The notes below the pieces were generated by a model that was given only the letters and a program-made list of their open reading frames with translations, had not been told where the DNA came from and searched no databases. Below, piece by piece: positions 11,664 to 23,240 of a DNA stretch of 64,000 bases; within the stretch, counting starts at the first letter, position 1, and the number at the start of each line of letters is the position of its first letter. Made by a program: the position numbers and the translations under genes. The stretch comes from Sarcophilus harrisii (Eukaryota > Chordata > Mammalia > Dasyuromorphia > Dasyuridae): contig NC_045428.1 in NCBI RefSeq assembly GCF_902635505.1, positions 303,047,107 through 303,111,106 on the forward strand, in the 5' to 3' direction.

Positions 11664-13640
11664 GTAAGAACCATTATTCCTTCTGTATTTACTTATTTTT
11701 CTGATTGGTAATGCTAGCCTGTAAAATAAGTCTATTTTAAGCAATGATGATGAATGTAAAGTTATCTGTTCAATAGAAAATGGCATTAAGATCATTCTAA
11801 ACATCCTCCAGCATTACAAGATATTTTGTATTGCAACATTCCTCTATGGCTTACATTGTCATGGTGATTTAGAGAATATTGCACCATAAAACTGCTGAAG
11901 TCAATAGACTCTAGCAAATAAGTTGCTGGAAAACTCTGAAAAAATCATAAGAATGATATTTGTTATTTGGAGGGATAGAAAAATAATTTTAAATAAAATA
12001 AAACATTTCTCCAAAACTCCATGCCAGATCACCACCTATGGGTGCTTTAGGCCATCCCAGAAGAAGCTGGAACTTGGAAGCTTGGAGCTTCCTAAACTAG
12101 AGTGGCTTCCCAGGTTTTTTAGAATCTTCCAGGCTCGTCCCTCAGGGATGCTTTGCAATCTTTCTCATTCTTTTTCTCTCAATTCCTTATTAACATTGTT
12201 GTGAAAGAAAGTAGAATTGCCTTCCTGCTTCTGAGAGAATCTATACCAGGCCTCTAAATATCACTGTGAAATCTTAAGTTTAATCTTTTCCTAGTTAGCT
12301 CTTCTTAATTTCTGTTTATTTTAAGTGTAGTTTCTCTGCTGAGGAAGGAATGAGTATGATTCTTGGTTTTCCCCATGGGGATTTTTGTTTTTCAATACTA
12401 ACTCTTCTCTTAAATATACATACATGCGCACACACACATGCATTTACCCACAAACACTTTTTTTCTCAAATAGCTTATAAAGATAAGAGGATAGCATTAG
12501 TAAATTGGTCAGACATGTATTTTAAAAATATAGAAAAATTATTTGGTTTATGTATAAGGGAATCAATTCTTATAGAGTAGGATGACTTTTTTATATTGGT
12601 GGAGTAGGCATCAATTTGAAAAGAGCCACAAGATCCCACCTCCCCCAAATATTTCCCTAATGAGAATGGTACTTTTTTGACTCAGAAAATGCTAATCTCT
12701 AGAGTTTCTCCTTTGAATTAAAGCATTGTCCTTTTTTTAAAAAAAAATTGTTTTAAGGACAATTTCATCATGGAAGATATCATAGATAAACTAAAAATTT
12801 CTAACAATTCGAAAAACAGAATTTAACTCTAAGAATTATGTATAGGTTAAGGATGAGGATAATTTTCAGGAATGGGATTAAGCTTGGTGCTAAAAGAAAT
12901 GGGCACTGTGCTCTGAATCCCAACAGTCCTTGTTACTTCTTGGTCCTGTATCCTATAATTGAAACCTTAATTGTTTATAAATGTTTTTCTTGTATATAAG
13001 ACTATCCATCACAGTTTGAACCTAATTATACGATGGCTGTAATGTAGAACCAGAACACCGGGCTAGATTATGATTTAGAACTTTTATTCCAAATTCCAAA
13101 TGCTAATGCATAATTGCAGAAGAGGTAGCACATAGAAGATCTCCATCCCATTTGTTGTCAAGCTGCTGACTTACAGATTCTGCTTGATAAATTCACTTCC
13201 TCAAAAGAAAATTAATGAAACTCATATGACTGGATAGAATAAATTCCAAGTAAATCCATTCATTTGATCCATTTCCAAATGCATTTTGGCTCCTTCTGTT
13301 TAATTCAATCTATATTCATCATCTATCAGGTTATATTTGGCAGTTTCAGGATGAATCCCTCATTTCTGGCATCCAGATATTTAAGAGACTTCACAGAAAC
13401 TAACCTCTCTTGTTAGAGAAATCTCTGGTGTCACCAGGACTCAATGTAGTTCCTTCCATTTAAGATGTCAAGATAGCATCTTCCTCAGTAAGATCTTAGA
13501 ATATTGTCATTAAACTGCATTAAAGTATTTTAATTTTTAAAATGGCATGTATTGATTTCTTTACTTCATAAATGTGAAGAAAATATAAAACAGCATTGAG
13601 AAGACAAAACTTAAATTTGAAACAATATAAGAAAAATTGT
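11664..13640 (+). other. STXBP5L: STXBP5L intron, first 2 kb, no recognised element
   Basis: Mostly unassigned AT-rich sequence, with a short CA-rich stretch at about 12425-12445. It could hold old repeats too decayed to name by eye. Confidence 0.5.
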
Positions 13641-13644
13641 TAGG

Positions 13645-13745
13645 AACGTAGAATTTAGAGTTGGAAGAGATCTCAGAGAATATCTAATCTAAGAACAGGT
13701 CTAAAGAGGGGAAGAAATGCCACAGTCATTAACCTAATAAATCAT
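13645..13745 (+). repeat. MIR-class SINE fragment
   Basis: Matches the boxes agaatttagagttggaagag and atctcagagaatatctaatc of a MIR3-like element. Confidence 0.5.
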
Positions 13746-13789
13746 AGAAAATCTTTTTAAATGCTAAAGTGGATTCTAGAGTTTATTTT

Positions 13790-14650
13790 TTCTTATATTA
13801 ATGATACTTTATTTTTATTCCAAATTCTCTTCTCTCCTTCCCCTTCCTCCACTCATTGAGAAGGCAAGAAAAACAAAGCTCATTACAAATAGTATAGATG
13901 TGCAAAACAAAGTCCCACATTAAAAATGTCCAATAATGAAACAAAGAGGAAGAGAGTGGGAAGAAGAAAGAAAGAGGAAGGAAGGAAGGAAGGAAGGAAG
14001 GAAGGAAGGAAGGAAGGAAGGAAGGAAGGAAGGAAGGAAGGAAGGAAGGAAAGAAGGAAAGAAAGAAAACAAAAGAAAGGGAGGGAAAAAGGACATACTT
14101 CAATCTGTACACTAAGCCCATCAGCTCTCTATCTAGAGGTGGATCTCATTTTTCATCATGAGTCCTTTGGTTTTGTAGTGGGTCGTTGTATTAGTCAGAG
14201 TAAGTATTTCGGAGTTGGTTATATTTATAATATTGTTTTTATTGTTGAAATTTTTCTTCTGGTTCTGCTCATTTCATTCTGCATCAGTCTTCCAAAGTTT
14301 TTCTGAAACTCTCCCCTTCATCATTTCTTATGATACAATAGCACTCTTTCATATTCATAAACTAAAACTTTTTCAGCCATTTCTCAATTGATGACCATCC
14401 CTTTAGTTTCTAATTCTTTGCTACTACAAAAAGATCTGCCATAAATATTTTTTATAAATAGGGCTCCTTTTCCTTTCCCTTTGATGAATGGGATATAGAC
14501 CTAGTACTTGTATCACTGGGCCAAAAAGTATACACAATCTAATAGCCTTTGGAGCAAAACTCCAAATTGCTTTTCAGAATGATTAGAACAATTCACAGTT
14601 TCACCAGCAATTCATTAGTGTTCCTATTTTCCCACAATTTCTCCAAGGAG
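13790..14650 (-). mobile_element. L1 LINE 3' end, minus strand, with internal GAAG microsatellite
   Basis: The - strand shows the L1 ORF2 C-terminal and 3' UTR layout: on the + strand, 14141-14640 carries the reverse complements of the 'tggtgaaattgtgaac' and 'catttctcaattgatgaccatccc' blocks. It is more diverged than the copy at 59525. The 3' UTR has expanded into a GAAG repeat at 13968-14062. Confidence 0.75.
13942..14090 (+). repeat. (GAAG)n microsatellite in a purine tract
   Basis: About 19 nearly perfect GAAG units at roughly 13974-14050, inside an all-purine run. It makes reading frames of 126 and 107 residues on the two strands that are only repeat translation. Confidence 0.95.
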
Positions 14651-14654
14651 ACAG

Positions 14655-15475
14655 AAATGGAAAGATTAGTATAGATGGTTAATTTGAGGATGAAGATGTC
14701 TTTGATTTAGGACATAATTTAAAGTGAGAACAAATTATTTGCTGTGAGTTACTTTATGAAAACAGGAGTACTGAAGAATAAAGCAAGGGTATAGACAACT
14801 TAAAAGTGAAATTTCTAGTCTGTTAACTATCAAGTGATCATAAATTGTGTACAATTACTTTGTGGACTAATCCCAAAAGTGCATAAATATTCTTTTGATA
14901 AAATAAACAAAAAGGACAACTAATATAGGTAGGTATTTATAATGTATAGTAATGATAATGATGGACAGAATGTAATATAATTCAACAGATTTGAAATGGC
15001 TTGATTATTTAATGTAATTTTGCTATGATATTAACTGAGAATTTTGAGTTTGAAAAAGCTCTTCCTGGATTTTATCAATCTGTGTAGAGTTTGCTTTTTT
15101 AAGAGCCTGGAGAGATCAGCAATAGGACTCTTTGGTTACTCTTTGACACCCCAAAGAGTAAAAGCATAAATGGAGCATGATTTACATCCTTCCTCCTTAG
15201 AAAAGGATTCTGAGCCTCCAGTACAGATGAACAGAGTCAAGCACATTCAAGTAAACACAAACTTATTAAGCATAGACAATATGCTAATATAATATTCATA
15301 AGTAGACGTTGTGGATAAAAGATGAAAAATCATATATTCTTTGTTAACAAGTTTTTTGTACAAACTAATTCAAACTCTGACCCAATCAGGAGTCACCCTA
15401 CCTTTCTAACCCTTTTACTCTACACTAGAGCCAAACCAGATTATTCTGTCCCTAGATACACAGCAGTTTTTTAGT
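14655..15475. other. Intronic DNA, mostly unassigned
   Basis: No gene seen. 15245-15300 may be a decayed L2 tail on the minus strand (cttattaagcatagacaata). Confidence 0.4.
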
Positions 15476-15479
15476 ACCT

Positions 15480-15690
15480 ATATGCCTTTCTCACATTTTT
15501 CTCATTGCCCATAATTGGCTTCCTACATAGTCTTTAAAACTCAACTCAAGAAATTTTTCTTTCATGAATCCTTCCCTGGTCTCATCTATTGGTCCAATTC
15601 CAATGCTTCATTCTTTATAAAGACAGTTATCAATCCCCATATATATACATTCAGACTGTTAGCCTGTGGTAAGCTTTTCTTCTCCCAAAA
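15480..15690 (+). mobile_element. L2 LINE 3' fragment
   Basis: Shows the L2 block 'aaactcaactcaagaaattt ... catgaatccttccctggtct' that precedes the 3' end. The terminal tail is decayed. Confidence 0.65.
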
Positions 15691-15724
15691 TGCTTATAAA
15701 TATTTGTTAAATTTCAGGGTAAAT

Positions 15725-15895
15725 GAGGAATGTGTGCAGCAAAAAAAGAGGCAGAAGATCTGGGTCCAAATCTCATCACATCTATGTGTCTTTGAGCAAG
15801 TTATTTCTCTCTTTCGGACCTTGGTTTCCTCATCTTTTGCATAAAGAAATTTAGATAATTAATAAGGTCCTTTCTTCCAACTTTAAATTCCATGA
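15725..15895 (+). repeat. CORE-SINE (MIR/MAR1 type)
   Basis: agatctgggtccaaatctca, gtgtctttgagcaagttatt, ggtttcctcatcttttgcat and the ending ccaactttaaattccatgat appear in the right order. Confidence 0.75.
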
Positions 15896-15899
15896 TTCT

Positions 15900-16140
15900 C
15901 TAATAGGGAAGACAAGATATGTTTACAAGTAAATATGCTACAAGGAAGAATGAGATGGGGAAAAAAGAGCCAGCTATACAAAATCTTTGTTGGGAAGATG
16001 AGTTCAGTTTTAGACATTCTGAATTCTAAATGTCAATGGGATGTCCAAGTAGAAATGTTCCACAGGCAGGTAGAAAAGCAAGTCTCAAGGGAAACATGAG
16101 AGATAGCTATATTGAATTGGAGGTTATCTGCATATGTAAA
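15900..16140 (-). mobile_element. L2 LINE fragment, RT region
   Basis: The + strand carries the reverse complement of an L2 block around the YADD-to-'SKTE' part of the reverse transcriptase: gagttcagttttagacattc, gatgtccaagtagaaatgtt and ggaggttatctgcatatg. Confidence 0.65.
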
Positions 16141-16479
16141 TTTCTTTTTTATAGATTCACAATAAAAAGTTAAATTCTACCATATTGTTTTGGGAGTTCT
16201 TTTCCAAATATATCTTATTTCATAAAATCTTTTTTAGGATAGAAGAAATTGTGTAGTACTATTATTGAGGCAATTGAGTCAAATTAATAACAGCTTTAAT
16301 TATTTTTCCCTAATGAAATGGTGTTTTGTGGGAAGATCCTTGGTATACCTAAGCCTCAATCCTTGGAAAGAAACCATTTAAATTCCTTTGAAGAGTGGCA
16401 TATAGGAAATTCCTTTAACTCTTTTTACAGAAAAATCAGCTTAGAGATATTAACATCAAAGAGGCAAGCTGGGAGAAGA

Positions 16480-16680
16480 GGCTGAAAACATTCAGCAAAG
16501 CAAGTTAAGTTCTACTTCATATATTTACTTACTGCATGATCTGAGAAAAGCTCAGAGCCTTGGTTTCCTCATCTACAAAATAGAAATAATAATAATAATA
16601 ATAGCATATACCTCACAGGGCTGTGTGAAGATCAAATGAGATGTTTTATGTAAAGTGTTTTGTAAAGCTTATTTCTTCAT
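16480..16680 (+). repeat. MIR-class SINE with (AAT)n
   Basis: The 3' half of a MIR: ggtttcctcatctacaaaat, then aataataataataatagc, then acctcacagggctgtgtgaa and the aaagtgttttgtaaagct end. Confidence 0.75.
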
Positions 16681-16769
16681 GAAGATTCCTTCCATGTATC
16701 CAGTATTTTCATGCTGTCTCCTAATTCCCCAGGATACTTCATTCAATGTACTAAAAAAGATCCCTGGAC

Positions 16770-16990
16770 CAAGTCAGACCTGGATTTGGATCCTGGCCAT
16801 GTAACTTTGAGCAAGTCATTGACCTTTTAGCTTCAGTGTCCTCACCTAGACAATGGAAATAATAATAATGCTTCTGCTGCCTATATAGCAGAAATTTTTT
16901 GTGGAAAGTGTTTGATAAATTATGAAGTATATAAACATGACCTATAATATTATTATTATCATTGCTTTCTCTTGATTTTGGTTTCCCAAG
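16770..16990 (+). repeat. MIR-class SINE
   Basis: A second MIR close to the previous one, same strand: gatttggatcctggccatgt, gagcaagtcattgacctttt, aatggaaataataataatgc, aagtgtttgataaattatg. Confidence 0.75.
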
Positions 16991-17219
16991 TCAGTTTCTC
17001 AATTATATTATCTTTCCTATACTCCATTTCCTCACTGTCCTGTAGTTTGCCAAGAGAAAGATAAGCTAATTTCTGCTAATAAAATGAGCTTAATATGGTA
17101 GTGCCCCTTTTAAGGATGTCTGTATTTTAACAGGGCTTTTTGTAGACTCAATTATAGTACTGTTCATAATGAAACTGAGAAAAATATTTATTCTTTAACT
17201 TAAGTAACTCCCTTTAAAA

Positions 17220-17310
17220 AAAACTGCAATTATTCAATTCCACAAGCATATATTAAGCATCTACAATGTACAAGACACTTAGTTATAACACTTAGACAAT
17301 ATACTTCACA
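17220..17310 (-). mobile_element. L2 or MIR tail fragment
   Basis: The + strand shows catatattaagcatctacaa, the reverse complement of the L2/MIR terminal box. Short and diverged. Confidence 0.5.
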
Positions 17311-18094
17311 CATATTATCAATCACTGATCACAGTAAAGACAGAGGAGGATTCATTGTGGAATGGAGGACAGATAAAACTTTAAAAAAAAATACATAGAG
17401 TTAATGACTTGGAAAAAAGTATGAGAATTTAAGGAAAACACATTTAACAGCAATTATTTATTAAGTACTTACTATGTACCAAGCATTGTGCTGAGTGCTA
17501 GGGATACAATAAAGGTCAAAAAAAGTCTCTGCCCTCAAGGAGCTTACCTTTTGATGGAGGGAGGAGACAACATATAAATAAATGCATATAAGATACATAC
17601 AGAGAAAATAGAAAGCAACTGAGAGGGGAAGGCATTAGTAGGTGGAAGACATAAGAAGGACTCCTCCAAAAGAAAAGAGTTGACCTTAATCTGGAAGAAA
17701 ACCAGAGAAACTAAGAGGTGGAGATCAAGAGGAAAAACATTACAGGAACAGAGAAAAGACAGTATAAAAGCACAGTAATAATGGTAGATTCATTCAAGGA
17801 TCTTCAAGTTAAACAGTGTTGGTGAATTATAGCATTCACAGATGAAAGTGTAAAAAAACTTAAAAGACAGGAAGAGGATAAGGTTGTGAGATCTTTTAAA
17901 TGCCAAAGCATTTTATATTTGATCCTGGAGATAATAGGGAGCCAATACCAAACAGCAATGAGGGTGACATGTTTAGATTTACATTTTAGGAAAATCTGTG
18001 AGAGCAGTTATAAAGTTATTGTAATAGTTGAGGGCAAGAGATTATAAGGATTTGAACTCATATGTTTATGGGAAAAAAGGAGATTTTATATATA

Positions 18095-18162
18095 CAATGT
18101 ACATATATGTGTACATATATGTATACATATATATGTTTTATATATATATATATATATATATG
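18095..18162. repeat. (TA)n microsatellite
   Basis: Alternating TA/TATG sequence inside the L2 copy. Reading frames rich in I and Y here are artefacts. Confidence 0.9.
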
Positions 18163-18693
18163 AATTATGTTGTTAGGTTAGAAATAGCAAGGTTTGGCAG
18201 TGACTTTGGATATTTGAGTGAGTGAAAGTGTACAGTCAAGGATGAATCCCAGGTTTTGAACCTCCATGACTGTGAACAGGGTGGTACACTGGACAAAAAC
18301 TGGGAAGAGGGTAGGATCTAGGGTGGGGGGGACTTTTATGAGGCACATGCTATGTGCTAGGCAAAAATTGATCCTTACTCTCAAGAAAATCAGTATAATA
18401 GTGGGAGACTCTCAAGCACAGGAGAGAGACTTCATGCTAGATGTGAAGATCTGGGAATCATCTGCATTGAGATGGTAATGGAATCTATGGAACCTGATAA
18501 GATCACCAAGGAAAAAGAAAACAGGCAAATAGAGGACACCTGAAGTGAATGATCATGACTTGGAGAAAAAAAAAATTGTAAAGGAGGTGGAGGACTTATT
18601 GGATAGAAAAGTGGAGAATTAGAAGGGAGCAATATTACTAAAAACACAGAGTAGAAAGATTTCGGAAAAAGAAGATGATAAAGTATCAAAGAT

Positions 18694-18747
18694 TTAATTG
18701 CCAAATCTAATGACTTTTTTTTTAAAGTCATTAGATTTAGCAATTAA
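18694..18747. repeat. 24-bp fold-back (inverted repeat, 6-T loop) inside L2
   Basis: Left arm 18694-18717 and right arm 18724-18747 pair at 23 of 24 positions around TTTTTT. L2 has this box only once, so the second arm is an inverted duplication. Confidence 0.95.
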
Positions 18748-18839
18748 GAGATCCTTGCTAACTTTGAAGAAGTAGTTTGGGTTGAATGAAAAGCTGGGAA
18801 ACCAGATTGCAATGCAAACAAACAAAATGCTTATATTTA

Positions 18840-20035
18840 ACAGCAGAAATGTGGACTAAATAGTCATTATAAATAATGATTCCCCATTTATAAATAATTT
18901 AACATATTATTATAATATGCTAAGTCTTTAGTATGTTCTATCAATGATTTGCCTCCTTTTTACATAGATATTTTACTAAATAGAGATGAGGGGGACTGGG
19001 GAAAGGAGAATTATTTTATACTGTTGTGAACAGCTATTAGAACCAAAAATGAATTTTTCTTATTGGTTTTCATGGTTTTACTTGCAGTCCCCTTCAATGA
19101 CAAGCCTCCAAAGGTTTGATAAGAGTACATGAAGGTTTGTGAATAATGGTTAAAAAATCTTCTATTTACTTATTTTTAAAAGAAATTTTATATTGATTTT
19201 TTTTGTTTTTATGTCACTAGGTTTCCTTTTGTATCCCTTCCCTCTTTGTATTTCATGGAACCATTCCATATAATAAAGAATTTTTTAAGAAAAAATAAAA
19301 AGTAATCAATTTTAATTGATTAACACATTTTAAGAAAAAATAAAAAGTAATCAATTTTAATTGAGTAACACATGGAAAACAATCTGAAAATATATGGAAT
19401 ATTCCATACTCTATAAAGGAGTACAGAGAAGGTTCCTACTTACTTTTAACATGCAGACTTTAATATTTATCTTTAAAATTTTTTTGCTATTTTCCCCACC
19501 CTATCTCCATTTGTATATCCCCAACAGGCCTCAAAGAGACCATTTACAAGATTTTTTTTACTTGAAAGAATGTAACATATCAGTAGGGGAGAAATGAAGT
19601 TGCTGAAAATTAAATGTTCTGCTTACAGGAATATTAATTAGAGATGGCTCTTTATCATAGTGCTTAAAGCCATTCAGCTATCTAGGATTACTGGATCAAA
19701 GCTAATTCAAATTTCAAAGGGACCTGATAACTATGAAAATACAAAAGAACTAGGTCTTCCTCATAGCTAAATCCCTTAACAGAAGTAGAATAGGATATAT
19801 AGTTTATGACAGCTAAAAGATATTTTTTCAAATCACTTTCTTATTTGGGGCTTGATTTGTTTTGTTGGGGGGGAGGGTTTGAGAAAATAAATCACTATTT
19901 CTCTGATATTTCTCTCATTTCTAAACCAGTTAATGTCAGTCAGCCAATAACTGTACCCAGCAACAAGCTGCAATAACCTCTATGAATGACAAGACTATGA
20001 AAGATAGTCATCAAATTTTGCACACCAGAAGGTAC
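18840..20035. other. Intronic DNA, mostly unassigned
   Basis: No gene. Holds a 45-bp tandem duplication (19283-19372). 19160-19270 and 19440-19560 are T-rich and may be old LINE 3' UTR remains, not named. Confidence 0.45.
19283..19372 (+). repeat. 45-bp tandem duplication, two units
   Basis: Units 19283-19327 and 19328-19372 differ at one base (gattaacaca against gagtaacaca). High identity points to a recent duplication. Confidence 0.95.
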
Positions 20036-20039
20036 TTTC

Positions 20040-20430
20040 AACAAATTCAATTCAACAAATATTTATTAAGAATCTGCTTTTGGCCCAGCTCCATGTTCTA
20101 GTTGCTAGGGAGGATATAATGATCAGTTCAGATGTGATCCCTGACTCATGGAGTTTATAATCTAGTCAGGGAAAAATCACACATATGCAGAAAAGTTTCA
20201 CATACAGTTAAATACATTAGAGAGGTGCTAAACAAAGTGGGAGGCTCATGGGGGTAGGGGAGAAGGTTGTTATCAACAGAGGATCTGACAAATTTTCATG
20301 GAATGAGATTTGAGTTGGGCTTTAAAAAATGAGGAGAAATTCAACAGACAAAAAGAGAAGGCAAACATTGAAGATATAAGGAACAACCTGAACACAGATA
20401 TGGAGAGAGTGTGAATTTAGAGGACATTTC
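20040..20430 (-). mobile_element. L2-like LINE tail, minus strand
   Basis: Starts with caaatatttattaagaatct and runs into the block ccctgactcatggagtttat, then decayed. The orientation is the reverse of the L2 tail. Confidence 0.6.
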
Positions 20431-20689
20431 TTTTATATTTTCATAGTTATAAGTTCCCTTTGAAATGTGAATAATATACTCAGAAGGAAGATGGGCTATG
20501 TAGACAGGAATAATTTAAAGGTAAAGAGGGAAGCTGGTATCAGATAATGCAGAGCCTAGGAAATACTAGGAAAAAGAAACTGAACTTTACCTAGCAATAG
20601 ACTTTTTAAAAATCATACTTTAGCAGAGAGAAACATGAAGCACTTAACAGGAAAATCTGTGAAATCTGTGTCCCATTCATATTTTGATG

Positions 20690-20860
20690 CTTATTATCTG
20701 AATGAGAGAATCCAATCTCTTAATCTCTCTGAGCCTCAGTTTCCCACAAAAATGAGAATCATAACACCTCACAGGGCTTCTGTGAGGCTTATATAAGAAC
20801 TTTCATGGAAAGTGTTCTATAAACAAATTGCGTGTAAAGTGTTCTAAAAACTTTAAAGAC
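20690..20860 (+). repeat. MIR-class SINE, 3' half
   Basis: aatctctctgagcctcagtt, aatgagaatcataacacctc, acagggcttctgtgaggctt and gaaagtgttctataaac in order. Confidence 0.75.
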
Positions 20861-21059
20861 CTACATGTCAAGTATTAATTAAATATTGGCATAATTGAGA
20901 ATGATAAAATCAGATCTATACAAAGGAAGATTATTCTGGCAGGGGTGCCAAGAATATATTGAAAGAACAAGAGAGGAGAGGTAGGAAGACCTATTAGGAG
21001 GCCCAGATTATGTGGTAGCAATGTGAATGGAAAGGAGAAGACATCTTTTGAGTCTCAAT

Positions 21060-21300
21060 CATTCATTTTCAGAATTAGAACAGATCTCAAAAGTCATCCA
21101 GTTCCATCTATACCCAAACAGTAATCTTTCTGACAATATCTCTAACAAGTGGCTACCCATCCTCTGTTGGAAGACTTCCATGACGTTCCACTCTTGGGGC
21201 TCACCTTCCCCTCTTAATCCGCATGGAGTTGGGGTACCCTTATCCCAGGACCACTGTACCCTTGGCCATGTTGTCTTCTGCCATGCTGACTTTTAGTGAT
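21060..21300 (-). repeat. CR1-like/L3-like repeat fragment (orientation B)
   Basis: Shares the block 'agttccatctatacccaaac ... tctaacaagtggctacccat ... gttggaagacttccatgac' with a known vertebrate CR1-clade 3' repeat. The same family is at 22400-22700 (opposite strand), 32640-33110 and 36490-36640. Exact Repbase name not given. Confidence 0.55.
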
Positions 21301-21439
21301 TATCATTTCTCTTTCTAAGTATTCACAAACTATTTCATTTCTAGAATTTTAATAGAAATCAGAGTCAAGCTCATCAACCTATAGTTAGATGACTTCTTCC
21401 CTTTATTAAGGGGCAAGGGTAGGAAAAAGAAAGAGAATA

Positions 21440-21695
21440 AGCATTTAACGAGTATTTACTAAGTGTCAAACACTGTGCTACGTATTTTACAAACATTAAC
21501 TCAATTGATCCTCTTAACAACCCTGGGCAGTAGGTGCAATTATTATCCCATTTTACAGTTTACAAAATTAAAGTAGATAGATTATGTGACTTGCCCCGGA
21601 TTACACAGCCAATGTGTCTGAAGCTAAACATGAACACAGGTCTTCCTAACTCCTAGCCCTATGTATTATCCACTTCACCATATAGCAGCTTCTAG
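21440..21695 (-). repeat. MIR-class CORE-SINE, near full length
   Basis: Reverse complement of a whole MIR: tail box agtatttactaagtgtcaaa, acaaccctgggcagtaggtg, cccattttacagtttacaaa, gacttgccccggattacaca and the tRNA-like head end at about 21690. Confidence 0.85.
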
Positions 21696-21699
21696 ATTC

Positions 21700-22025
21700 T
21701 GAAAATCAGGTCCTGTGGTGCCTCCTCCATCCTCTACAATTATGCAAAGATCATTTACTTTTGTAAATGCTGTAAGAGTGCACAGCCCAGTTAGAAGTCA
21801 TTTCATGTTCCAACATCAATTTCTAAAAGCTAAAAATATTCTCTGACATAGCAAAGAAAGATTACATGGAAAATAAAATTCTATTCTAAAATTTAGCTGT
21901 GGGTTTTGAATATAAATCATTTGCTATTTATAGCTGAAATGCTTAAATTTTGATGTGAAATAATTGCTCAACACTTAAATGCTAAACTGCATGTGAAATG
22001 GTAGTCATTATCTTTGTCTTTTAAG
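21700..22025. other. Intronic DNA, no recognised element
   Basis: Nothing recognised. Confidence 0.4.
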
Positions 22026-22029
22026 AACA

Positions 22030-22145
22030 TACAGAGGCAAAGTCATATAGTAAATAGAGGGCCAGCCTTAGTATCAGAAAGCCTTCAAATTCTGCCTCTG
22101 ACCCATTAGCAGCCATGCGATCATGGGCAACTTTCTTAAACTTCT
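22030..22145 (+). repeat. CORE-SINE, 5' half
   Basis: tagtaaatagagggccagcc, cagaaagccttcaaattctg, cctctgacccattagcagcc, gcgatcatgggcaactttct: tRNA-like head and CORE of a MAR1/MIR type SINE. Confidence 0.65.
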
Positions 22146-22399
22146 ATCACACAACCAGCTAACACAACAACATTGTAAATTAGAGAGTTGCTAATCTGTG
22201 AAGAGCTAATTTTCCATCAGTGTGTCCTTACTCAGATAAAAACATAGGTCTACATGAAAAGAAAAAAATTCATAATTTTCTCAATATGTAGGCAACATAT
22301 ACTAAGGTGAGCTGTCTTTCAGAATCTAGTAACTAACACAGAAATATCAGATAGATGGCTTGTATTTTTACATTGCGTTATGGGTAGTTTTAATTTATG

Positions 22400-22700
22400 C
22401 AAAATGCAATTGAAAGATTTTCACATGAAGAGGGATTCCAATTACTCTGTTTGACCTTAGAAGATAAAAGTAGGAACAGTAAGCTACAGTGTCAGAGTGA
22501 CAAATTTAGGCTTGTTAGGAAAACCTCTCTAACAATTAGGGCTTTTCAAAAAGTAGAATCAGCTACCTCTGGAAGCAGTCAGTACACCTTCACTAGAGAC
22601 AGTATTCACTTCACTTTAAACAGAGAATGGATGGTTATTTGCTTGGAGGAAAGGAGGGAATTCCAATCAAACTCTAAGGTTCTGAGAGAAAAGTCATTCC
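22400..22700 (+). repeat. CR1-like/L3-like repeat fragment (orientation A)
   Basis: Blocks acctctctaacaattagggc, tttcaaaaagtagaatcagc, tacctctggaagcagtcagt and gagaatggatggttatttgc are the complement of the B-orientation copies. The 120-residue reading frame over it is not a gene. Confidence 0.55.
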
Positions 22701-22789
22701 AGTTGCACAAAACATTCAAAAGAATACTTTTTCTTGACCATTTCTTCCAAGTGATTTAAAAACAAACATAAAAAACCTAATTATATCAA

Positions 22790-23240
22790 GCAAGTTTTTA
22801 TTAAATAGCCATTATGTGTTCTATATTATGTTCTAGGTACTGGAAACAGTTCCTGCCCTCTAATAGATTATTTATTATCATTGGAGAGTAAGTGAACTAG
22901 TAACAAGTCTAAAATATATACAATGTAATTTGGGAAGGATGGAATAGAAAAGGCTTTTTGTAATAATTGGTATTTGTTCTGGGATTTGAATGAAACAAAG
23001 AATTCTAAGAAGCAGAATTAGAAGGAGGAGATGCTTACCAGGCATAGGAAAGAGCCTATGCAAAGGTATGGGGGTGGGAGATGAAATGTAATCTATGAGG
23101 AATAGCAAGAAAGCCAAATTGTAGAGTCTAGAGGAGACCAAGTAATACAAAACTAAATTGAAAAGATAATTTGGGGTCAGGTTGTGAAGGTCAACCAAAA
23201 GAGTTTATAATTGATGGTAAAGGCAATTGAGTTCTATAAG
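22790..23240 (-). mobile_element. L2 LINE 3' part, minus strand
   Basis: Starts at the tail complement (agtttttattaaatagccat). It passes cctgccctctaatagattat and reaches gtgaaggtcaaccaaaagag, the start of the RT region. Interrupted at 23241 by an LTR. Confidence 0.7.

Larger units (their letters stand above)
17440..18830 (-). mobile_element. L2 LINE, about 1.4 kb, minus strand
   Basis: The 3' terminus is at 17440-17530 (reverse complement of the 'cacttagcacagtgcctggc' tail). Going right the sequence passes back through the ORF2 reverse transcriptase: frames on the - strand give wording such as LVGDLIR and NLGFILDCTLSLTQISKVT (18178-18384). The far end is the FDTVDH-upstream block with the 'ttgccaaatctaatgac' box. 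It contains a TA microsatellite at about 18095-18162 and the fold-back at 18694-18747. Broken in many places. Confidence 0.85.

Noticed and set aside
13798-14306. Reading frames of 107 (-) and 126 (+) residues
   Set aside because: They translate the GAAG microsatellite and flanking L1 3' UTR.
22397-22759. 120-residue plus-strand frame
   Set aside because: Lies on the CR1-like repeat; the coding strand of that family does not give this protein.
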